A stretch of 64,000 nucleotides of DNA from Acinetobacter terrestris (GTDB taxonomy: Bacteria; Pseudomonadota; Gammaproteobacteria; Pseudomonadales; Moraxellaceae): positions 1 to 64,000 of the forward strand of contig NZ_SJNZ01000009.1 in the NCBI RefSeq assembly GCF_004331155.1. Direction: 5' to 3'. This document shows, one piece after another, positions 34,772 through 41,966 of the stretch; position 1 is the first letter of the stretch; each line of letters begins with the position of its first letter. Both the position numbers and the translations under genes were made by a program. Below the pieces are notes generated by a model. The model searched no databases, was not told the origin of the DNA, and saw nothing but the letters and a program-made list of their open reading frames with translations.

Positions 34772-36791
34772 ATGAAACTATTAAATGCACTCTATGCTGC
34801 TATAGGTGTGGGTGTCACTGTTGTTGCCCTCACTGTGGGTGTTGTCAATAAAACGGTTGCCCCAACGCAGCAGACCATCTCAGACTTATCTTACCTAAAC
34901 CCTCAAACCACATCGAATCCTCCCTTAAGTGGTTCAAGCAATCCCATTATCTCGCTTAAAAATACCAAGTTAGGAACGCGCTTAGCTGAAAGTGAAATTC
35001 AACGTCCTTTACTCAGCAATGCCAATGCTACATGGAGCAATTACACTCGACCTGAGGAATATCCTAATATGGTCACGCTGCCATCACAATGGATTACGCT
35101 ACGGGACGGTACAAGAATCGCAGTTCGGGTGACATTACCTGCAGACGAAGCGGGTAATGCGATTCTAAAAAGCTATCCTGTCATTTTGATTCAAACTTCT
35201 TATAATACCGGCGCTGCAGGGCAATTATCGGACATTGCGGGCGGACCCAATCCTGAATTTGTTAAACGCGGTTATGCAACGGTGGTTGCGGATGTACGTG
35301 GTACAGGCAGCTCTTCAGGGAAATGGCAGGCTTTTGACAGTATTGAACAACAAGACAGTTATGAAATTATTGACTGGGCCAGCAAACAGTCCTGGTCAAA
35401 TGGCAAAATTGGTTTATACGGTGTTTCCTACTTGGGGATTACCAGTTTATTAGGTGCATCGACACAGCATCCTGCGATTAAAGCTGCTTTCCCGATGGTT
35501 CCAATTGGTGATGGTTACCGTGATATTTTATTTAATGGCGGTCAGCTCAACACAAACTTTATTCCAGTGTGGCTGGGTCTAGTTGGTATACTGGGCGCTT
35601 TACCTGTTGATGCTCTCCAAGACGATCCGGTTCAAGGTCTGACTTTAGCTTTGGAAAAAATTAAAAATACCTTATTTGAATTTCAGCTGCCATTGACCTT
35701 AGATGCGTTAAAAGGCACTGAAAATTCATTTGACAATGATTTCTGGGGTGAACGTTCAACCTTTAGAGTATGCACCGAAAATCAAAGTCCCAACCTTGGT
35801 CGTTGGCGGTACGCGCGATTTGTTCCAGCGCAGTGAACCTTTATGGCTAGAATCACTGAAAGATCATACGACAGCAAAAATTATTATCGGTCCTTGGAAC
35901 CATTTGCAGGCAGCCATGGGTACAACAGACGGGGATAGCAGTTTGCCACCGCTGACCAATATTGCACTGCAATGGTTTGACCAGTATGTCAAAGGCATGG
36001 ATACCCAGGCGGATAAAATGCCAAACGTGACCCAATGGGTCTAGGGCAAAGAAAAATATGTCACTACGACAGATTGACCACATACAGCGATGCAACCTGA
36101 GCGCCTGTATTTAAATTCTCTAGGTAAACTGACAGCAGCGAAATCTACATTTACTGTGGGCGAGAACTTTATTTTAGAAGCGCCCACTTTTGGCTTATGC
36201 TCCAATACTGTTGAAACCGTGACTATAGGTGTAGCTGCATTGCTGCCATTACCGTGTTTGCAAAACAATAATATGTCGAATGTACCTGCGGCTGTATTCA
36301 ACTCAGAAACCATGCCATCAGACTATTATTTAAATGGCCCTATGCAGGCAGATTTATGGGTTTCTTCAAGTTCAAAAGATATGGGCTTGGTGGTTCGGTT
36401 AGCGGATGTAGATCCAAAAACAGGCAATGCTAAAAATCTGAGTACCGGTATTTTGACTGCTTCGCTACGTAAAGTAGATGAAAAACGCTCACGTTATGTG
36501 AATGGTGTGATGATCCAGCCTTGGCAGACCTTTAAATATTCTGATATGCAGCCACTGGAGAAAAATAAACCCGTCTTGATGCAGATTGAAATTTCGCCTA
36601 CTGCTGCTGTTATTCCAAAAGGACACCATCTGCAGGTTTCTGTGGTTGCCAGCGATATTTGGAAAGGGGTCGCGCCAATTACCACCAGTTTAAGTTCTTC
36701 ATTGAATGGTTCTATTTCAATTTACTCAAACTCTCAATATCCCTCAAGTATTGTGCTACCAAAAGTGCCGAATCAGTATTTAAGTCAATAA
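34772..36791 (+). pseudogene. CocE/NonD family (X-Pro dipeptidyl-peptidase-like) hydrolase, broken by one frameshift and two stops
   Basis: The three open pieces together make one protein of about 670 residues. An N-terminal signal/anchor (about residues 1-28) is followed by a Peptidase_S15 alpha/beta-hydrolase domain with DVRGTGSSSGKW and the nucleophile elbow GLYGVSYLG, a cap region, then PTLVVGGTRDLFQ and GPWNHLQ (acid and His), and a C-terminal jelly-roll domain. A +1 frameshift lies near 35755-35762 (GERST-FRV should read GERSPLEYA). In-frame TAG at 36042-36044 and TGA at 36075-36077 both replace a Trp codon in the expected QWVWGKE and TDWPH. The gene is therefore dead unless the sequence has errors. 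Confidence 0.85.
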
Positions 36792-36813
36792 TTCTTTCAA
36801 TCTTTTGTATACG

Positions 36814-36847
36814 AAAAATCCCACGACAGTTTGTTTTGGGATTTTTT
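36814..36847 (+). terminator. terminator after the CocE pseudogene
   Basis: AAAAATCCCA, 13-base loop, TGGGATTTTT TT. A ten-base stem with a T-run, just after the remnant of the hydrolase gene. Confidence 0.8.
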
Positions 36848-37603
36848 AAAGCTTAATCGCGAATGTGAAGAATATTCATTAATTTAATGGAATAGGTTCA
36901 TGAACTTGCTACGAGAAGTAATAATTTTTAGGATTGAGAAAGTCCAACAAGCCTAATATTCGATCTTTAACTTCTAAGCTTTGAAATGAATGTTGTTGAA
37001 TCTTATCCATGATCTTTTATGAAATTCAGTTTTTAATGTCCAAGTATGTTCGACATAAAGATAGGGTTTATATCTAACCTTTGTATAGAGTCATTTGGAT
37101 AAAGTTAAACAGAGTGAATATGCTGATATTTTCTAAGCTTGAGATGAGCTAAATTCATTATGTATGATTTTAGATGCATTCTAAAGTGACAGTTATTCCT
37201 GCTCAAATAACAAAATAAAAATGTTCTCTAGAGAAATTTCAAGCCAAATACTAAATTCAATTTATGCTTTTTAAAAGCATCTTTTCTAAGTAAATATTTT
37301 AGCTATCTTTCGAAATAAATTTTTGTTAATTATTGTTTCTTATGATTTTTATATATTATATAAAGACAAAGCCTAAAATTTTTTATCAACCATTTCACCT
37401 TGGTTTAATTAATTTATATTATTAAAGATTGGTTACTCAGTTTTTCTATCTTGTTCCATTATTAATATAATAAAACCAATAAACATGAATTTTATTCATC
37501 TTTACTTGAGATCAAATCATTTTTATTCATGTTTTGATTCAAGTATAAATTACTTCATACAGAAAATTTGTTTTTATCTAAAAAAATAGGGTAGTGCATC
37601 ACC
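36848..37603. other. long AT-rich intergenic region upstream of mesX
   Basis: 756 bases with no credible gene on either strand (a 33-codon minus-strand frame at 36910-37011 has no support). The last 120 bases hold the MetR-like box and the likely mesX promoter. No SAM or cobalamin riboswitch structure is recognised. Confidence 0.45.
37486..37498 (+). promoter_or_regulatory. MetR-like box upstream of mesX
   Basis: TGAA-TTTTA-TTCA, exactly the TGAA-N5-TTCA pattern of the LysR-type methionine regulator MetR, extended by one matching pair on each side. It lies 106 bases before the mesX start. AT-rich chance matches are possible. Confidence 0.45.
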
Positions 37604-38614
37604 ATGAGTAAAGAGTTTGCATGTTCAATTAAACGTATTCGTTTCGATGAAAATTATCATCCTGCCAATAACACACGTCTGACCACGAATTTTGCCAATT
37701 TGGCGCGCGGTGAGTTTCGTCAAGAGAACTTGCGCAAAACTTTAAACATGATGACCAACCGTTTTAATGCTTTGGCACATTGCGACAACCCAACCGCAGA
37801 CCGCTATTCAGTTGAAATTGACATCATTTCTTTTGATCTGGATGTTGCAGGCGACGGCAATACCTTTCCTGTGATTGAAATGTTGAAAAGCACAATTGTG
37901 GATCATAAAACCAATCAACGTATTGATGGCATGATCGGAAATAGCTTCTCATCTTATGTACGTGATTATGATTTTAGCGTGGTACTTCCAGAACATCGCA
38001 ACAAAAAATTGGCATCGGGGGCACCAGAACAATTTGGTAATTTACATGGCAAGCTATTTCAATATGTCTTAAATACTGAGGCATACACCGCCAACTTTAA
38101 TAAGGCACCGGTGATTTGCCTGAGTGTTTCAACCACAAAAACCTATTATCGTACTGCCAATGTGCATCCGGTATTGGGCGTTGAATACAAACAAGATGAT
38201 TATTCACTCACAGATGAATACTTCCACAAGATGGGCTTACAGGTACGTTATTTCATGCCTGAAAATGCTGTTGCGCCTTTAGCATTCTATTTTAACGGTG
38301 ATTTAACCCGTGATTACACTGATCTAGAGCTTATCAGTGCTATTAGCACCATGGAAACCTTCCAAAAGATTTACCGTCCTGAAATTTACAATGCCAATGC
38401 GGCGGCAGGGCAAGTGTATCAAGCAAGTTTGAACTATCAGGATTATTCACTCACGCGCATTGATTATGACCGAGTAGAGCGTGGTCAATTGGCGGTGAAG
38501 CAAGGGAAGTGGACTGAAGAAAACTTTATCAAGCCTTATCAAGAGATTCTTGAACAATGGGCTGCAAGTTACACAGTTCAAAACCGTGCTGTTTTAAAAG
38601 ATATTGCTGCCTAA
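37604..38614 (+). CDS. mesX: DUF1852 protein MesX (partner of MesD methionine synthase)
   Basis: A 336-residue cytosolic protein of the DUF1852 family, starting with a conserved IKRIRFDENYHPANNTRLTTNFANLARG. No catalytic motif is obvious. It is the first gene of a three-gene run with the short MetE-like enzyme and a flavin reductase. Work on folate-independent methionine synthases, as I recall, named this pair MesX/MesD in Acinetobacter baylyi and showed that MesD needs MesX and oxygen. The start has no strong RBS (ATAGGG about 10-15 bases upstream). Confidence 0.85.
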   Translation: MSKEFACSIKRIRFDENYHPANNTRLTTNFANLARGEFRQENLRKTLNMMTNRFNALAHCDNPTADRYSVEIDIISFDLDVAGDGNTFPVIEMLKSTIVDHKTNQRIDGMIGNSFSSYVRDYDFSVVLPEHRNKKLASGAPEQFGNLHGKLFQYVLNTEAYTANFNKAPVICLSVSTTKTYYRTANVHPVLGVEYKQDDYSLTDEYFHKMGLQVRYFMPENAVAPLAFYFNGDLTRDYTDLELISAISTMETFQKIYRPEIYNANAAAGQVYQASLNYQDYSLTRIDYDRVERGQLAVKQGKWTEENFIKPYQEILEQWAASYTVQNRAVLKDIAA

Positions 38615-38675
38615 AAAACATGCTGCTGAATTCAGCGAAATAGATACGTTAAACCAAATATAGAAGACACTGTAC

Positions 38676-39704
38676 ATGAAACTATTATTACCAACCTCAA
38701 CAGCAGGCAGCTTACCAAAACCCTCTTGGCTTGCAGAACCAGAGAAGCTTTGGTCGCCGTGGAAATTGCAAGGCGAAGAGTTGCTCGAAGCCAAACAAGA
38801 TGCATTGCGTTTGTCATTACAAGAACAAGTACATGCAGGGATTGATATTGTCAGCGATGGCGAACAAACCCGTCAACATTTTGTCACTACATTTATTGAA
38901 CATCTTGATGGTGTTGATTTTGAAAAACGTGAGACAGTGCGCATCCGTAATCGTTACGATGCCAGCGTACCGAGTGTAGTTGGTGCAGTCAGCCGTCAAA
39001 AACCTGTTTTTGTGGAAGATGCTAAGTTTTTACGCAGCCAAACTGATCAACCGATTAAATGGGCGCTGCCAGGTCCTATGACCATGATTGATACGCTGTA
39101 TGATGGTCACTATAAAAGCCGCGAAAAACTGGCGTGGGAATTTGCCAAAATTCTTAATCAGGAAGCACGTGAATTAGAAGCTGCGGGTGTTGATATTATC
39201 CAGTTTGATGAACCTGCCTTTAATGTGTTCTTTGATGAAGTGAATGATTGGGGCGTGGCGACATTAGAACGTGCACTTGAAGGCCTAAAATGTGAAACCG
39301 CCGTGCACATTTGTTATGGCTACGGGATTAAAGCCAATACCGATTGGAAAAAAAGCTTGGGTTCAGAATGGCGTCAATACGAAGAAGCCTTCCCGAAACT
39401 GCAAAAATCCAAAATTGATATCGTGTCTTTAGAGTGCCAAAACTCTCGTGTGCCAATGGATCTGATTGAACTGATTCGCGGTAAAAAAGTAATGGTTGGC
39501 GCAATTGATGTGGCAAGCAACACCATTGAAACAGCAGAACAAGTTGCTGAGACCTTAAGAAAAGCACTGCAATTTGTTGATGCGGATAAGCTTTATCCTT
39601 CAACGAATTGTGGCATGGCGCCTTTATCGCGTCAGGTGGCATGTGGCAAGCTGAATGCTTTAAGTGCAGGTGCGGAAATCGTCCGAAAAGAACTCTCTGC
39701 CTAG
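38676..39704 (+). CDS. mesD: core-MetE type methionine synthase MesD
   Basis: A 342-residue enzyme equal to only the C-terminal catalytic half of MetE. It begins LLPTSTAGSLPKPSWL. The zinc ligands are visible as His and Cys in AVHICYGYG, Glu in SLECQNSR, and Cys in STNCGMAPLSR. The N-terminal MetE domain needed for polyglutamyl-folate is absent, which fits a synthase with a non-folate methyl donor. Located 61 bases after mesX. The methyl donor of this family was unknown when I last knew. Confidence 0.88.
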   Translation: MKLLLPTSTAGSLPKPSWLAEPEKLWSPWKLQGEELLEAKQDALRLSLQEQVHAGIDIVSDGEQTRQHFVTTFIEHLDGVDFEKRETVRIRNRYDASVPSVVGAVSRQKPVFVEDAKFLRSQTDQPIKWALPGPMTMIDTLYDGHYKSREKLAWEFAKILNQEARELEAAGVDIIQFDEPAFNVFFDEVNDWGVATLERALEGLKCETAVHICYGYGIKANTDWKKSLGSEWRQYEEAFPKLQKSKIDIVSLECQNSRVPMDLIELIRGKKVMVGAIDVASNTIETAEQVAETLRKALQFVDADKLYPSTNCGMAPLSRQVACGKLNALSAGAEIVRKELSA

Positions 39705-39906
39705 GACCCACCAGTTTCGTGATGTGTGAAAGGTTAACTCGTTTGGTTTGATTGGATATTCCTGATCAAACCAGCAACCCTCACTTCAATCAAAAAGATG
39801 CATCATTTCTACTTACAACTCATTCAGATGATAGACCTACGTGAAGCAATTGCATGCTATGGCTAATTCTAAACAACAAATTACCTTTCATTTAAGGAAC
39901 AAAGTG

Positions 39907-40398
39907 ATGATTGAAGCAGCAGACTTTAGAAATGCAATGTCTTTATTAACCAGTGCGGTCCATGTGGTGACCACAGCAGGGGTATCTGGTCGTTATGGAT
40001 TCACTGCATCTGCGGTATGTAGTGTAACGGATACACCGCCGACATTATTGGTCTGTATGAATAAAGCATCTAGCTCACATGCACATTTTGTAGACAATAA
40101 GATTTTAACGGTGAATGTTTTAGGCGCGCAGCATGAACATCTTTCCAAAGTATTTTCATCGAAAATGAGTTCAGAAGATCGCTTTAAACATGCAACTTGG
40201 ACAGCATTAAAAACGGGCGCACCAGTTTTAGAGGATGCTTTGGTGAGTTTTGATTGTGAGATTGAGCAAATTCAAGAAGTCGGAACACATACTGTTTTTA
40301 TGTGTCCTATTGTAGCGATTCAACAAAGTCAGCTTGAACACAGTCTAGTTTATTTTAATCGTGCTTATCATCATGTGGGTGAAGCAGAAATCGCTTAA
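39907..40398 (+). CDS. flavin reductase family protein
   Basis: 163 residues from the ATG at 39907, chosen because AAGGA lies 9-13 bases upstream and the protein then begins MIEAADFRNAMSLL as in the family; the GTG at 39841 would add 22 unusual residues. Flavin-binding pattern: GRYGFTASAVCSVTDTPPTLLVCMN near residues 28-52 and NVLGAQHEHLSKVFSS near 73-90. It should reduce FMN or FAD with NAD(P)H. The gene follows mesD by about 200 bases and may feed reduced flavin to the oxygen-dependent MesX/MesD reaction. Confidence 0.85.
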   Translation: MIEAADFRNAMSLLTSAVHVVTTAGVSGRYGFTASAVCSVTDTPPTLLVCMNKASSSHAHFVDNKILTVNVLGAQHEHLSKVFSSKMSSEDRFKHATWTALKTGAPVLEDALVSFDCEIEQIQEVGTHTVFMCPIVAIQQSQLEHSLVYFNRAYHHVGEAEIA

Positions 40399-40548
40399 AC
40401 CAACTTTTTCAATATGAAACTCTTAAGCAAGTAAATGTATTGTGGAATTAATTATTTTATTAGCCATATAAGTAGCCAGTATTCTAGTTTAAATAGTCAT
40501 TGCACAAGCAACAACAAAGTTAGAAATAGGCTATGTGCATAATATCTT

Positions 40549-40576
40549 ATTTAACATAATATACATTATACGAAAT
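40549..40576 (-). other. probable chromosomal dif site (XerC/XerD dimer resolution)
   Basis: On the minus strand the XerC arm ATTTCGTATAA is followed by the central hexamer TGTATA and the XerD arm TTATGTTAAAT. The hexamer and XerD arm are identical to E. coli dif as I remember it. Gammaproteobacterial chromosomal dif sites keep this centre, whereas plasmid pdif sites vary in it. The site therefore probably marks the replication terminus. An ISNCY relic starts 6 bases beyond the XerC arm. Confidence 0.78.
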
Positions 40577-40582
40577 GCGATT

Positions 40583-40916
40583 GTTAGAAACCATTTAAAG
40601 TGTCTATATTCTCACCAATAAAAATGTCTGGTTTATGATGATTTTTATCACGATGGACTGGATATAAAATATAGATGCTGATCACTATGTCTGATAAAGA
40701 AATTCAACGTCTTGCAGTTCTGGCACATATTCAACAGCAGCATGAAGAGTTGGAAAAACAAAATAAACGTTCCCATGCCAAGAAAAGTATGCCGAGTCGT
40801 AAAGCTCAGAAAGCCATCATTGAACAAAAAAAGTTAAATCCTGTGCTTGACTCTTGTGGTTAAAAACAGGACATTTTAAATGGTTTATCGCATAGACATT
40901 TTAATTGGTGAATAAC
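40583..40916 (+). mobile_element. internally deleted ISNCY-family element (334 bp, MITE-like)
   Basis: Both ends are present as inverted repeats of about 47 bp that begin GTTA and each hold two copies of a motif like ACCAWTTAAARTGTC (left 40591-40606 and 40613-40628; right, on the opposite strand, 40907-40894 and 40884-40870). Between them the transposase gene is reduced to an ORF joining the first 16 codons to the last 46. Two other remnants of related elements lie at 5.3 kb and 9.0-9.5 kb. Confidence 0.75.
40675..40863 (+). pseudogene. ISNCY transposase deletion derivative (62 codons)
   Basis: MLITMSDKEIQRLAVL is the transposase N-terminus (same as in the 9.0 kb remnant), and AHIQQQHEELEKQNKRSHAK onward is the C-terminal tail (same as in the 5.3 kb remnant). 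The junction is in frame, so a short peptide could be made, but the DDE catalytic domain is gone. Both sequence halves are conserved well enough to show the deletion is fairly recent. Confidence 0.75.
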
Positions 40917-40920
40917 AAAA

Positions 40921-40964
40921 GATATTTATAAAAAGCCACGAGTATGTGGCTTTTTATAAATATC
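40921..40964. terminator. perfect 19-bp-stem terminator at the T6SS boundary
   Basis: The left arm starts GATATTTATAAAAAGCCAC, the loop is GAGTAT, and the right arm is its exact complement. T-runs lie inside both arms, so it can end transcription in both directions. It directly follows the tagN stop codon and separates the T6SS cluster from the IS remnant and dif. Confidence 0.88.
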
Positions 40965-41726
40965 TTATAGAACTTCAAACTCAATCCGACGGTTCTTCTT
41001 GCGACCTTCAGCTGTTGTATTATCTGCAACCGGTTTATTTGAACCTAAACCCTCAACACTTAAACGATCTGTTGGAATATTTTTTGCAATTAAATAATTT
41101 TTAACAGCATCTGCACGATTCTGGCTTAAAGTTAAATTTTTAGCTGGATCACCTGAACTATCCGTATGACCAATCACTTTTACTTTCTTCCCAGCAACCT
41201 TATTTAATGCAGTCGCCATCTCATCCAAAATTTTGGTGCCTGATTCAGCCAATATTGCACTTCCAGATTCAAACTCAATAATTCGGTTTTTTAAAGCCGC
41301 ATCAATAATTTTCTGTTCTGCCTGATTCACTGTTAATTTAGCATTTAAACGATATGGTGTTTCAACCAAACTCTGAAAATTTGCTGTGGTTGGCTGAAGA
41401 TCATTTTGATTTGATATTTTTCCAATTAATTCAACCTGTGTACCACGTACAGACAATTTTCCTTGTTTAACTTTTTTTAGGTCCTCCGTAATGACTTTTG
41501 CAACAGAATCACTCCAGCCATTTGGTGCAGATACAGCACGAACCTGAATTTTATCAATTACTTGATCTGCACCATAAACAGCAAACATTTTATTCAAAAT
41601 CGCTTGTTTACTTGCTTCATTGGGTACAGCACCTTCAACTATAATCGGTTCTGCGTAGGCAATAACTAAGACACTAGACATAAAAAAAGCGATATAAGAA
41701 ATACTTTTAATTATTTGTTTTTTCAT
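40965..41726 (-). CDS. tagN: T6SS-associated OmpA-family protein TagN
   Basis: A 253-residue protein with a signal peptide (about residues 1-25). A BON-like region at about 30-140 is followed by an OmpA C-terminal peptidoglycan-binding domain at about 145-250, with VIGHTDSSGDPAKNLTLSQNRA and the Asp/Arg pair that holds diaminopimelate. No lipobox Cys. In Acinetobacter T6SS clusters an OmpA-domain protein called TagN lies after tssM and tagF. It probably anchors the apparatus to the cell wall, since this lineage lacks the TssJ lipoprotein. Confidence 0.82.
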   Translation of the reverse strand: MKKQIIKSISYIAFFMSSVLVIAYAEPIIVEGAVPNEASKQAILNKMFAVYGADQVIDKIQVRAVSAPNGWSDSVAKVITEDLKKVKQGKLSVRGTQVELIGKISNQNDLQPTTANFQSLVETPYRLNAKLTVNQAEQKIIDAALKNRIIEFESGSAILAESGTKILDEMATALNKVAGKKVKVIGHTDSSGDPAKNLTLSQNRADAVKNYLIAKNIPTDRLSVEGLGSNKPVADNTTAEGRKKNRRIEFEVL

Positions 41727-41792
41727 AATTTTTATTCATTAATAATATTTGTTAAATAATTTTATAGCTTGGCTTAAGCTCAAAAAGAACAA

Positions 41793-41966
41793 TTAAGCAC
41801 TTATTCTCATTAACTGTGAAAATGAATGAATCGTTGATTCAAGTGCTTCAGTAATCCTTTGATTTATCAATTGAATTAAAGCAGATTGACCACAGTTTTC
41901 TAGGAAGTCGCCACGTGCAGGACATTTACCATAATAAAGTAGTAACGTTTTTATTTCATGCATCAT
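41793..41966 (-). pseudogene. tagF: truncated tagF remnant (T6SS repressor)
   Basis: A 57-codon frame begins with ATG overlapping the tssM stop as ATGA, the expected coupling. It encodes [17 protein letters not shown] near residues 9-25, which matches the conserved start of TagF (YGK-x-P-x-RGDF). Full TagF proteins are several times longer; here the frame stops at 41793 and the rest of the gene is missing before tagN. TagF in other species blocks T6SS assembly after translation, so its loss could raise basal activity. The position between tssM and tagN is the normal tagF locus in Acinetobacter. Confidence 0.75.

Noticed and set aside
36910..37011. 33-codon minus-strand ORF beginning MDKIQQHSFQ
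   Set aside because: No ribosome site and no recognisable family; it lies in a long AT-rich gap and is most likely chance.
8942..40576. Idea that the 31.6 kb between the pdif site at 8.9 kb and dif at 40.5 kb is one mobile Xer-excisable unit
   Set aside because: The sites are direct repeats but their central hexamers differ (TAGCCC against TATACA), and the genes between are ordinary core or stress genes. Not supported without comparative data.
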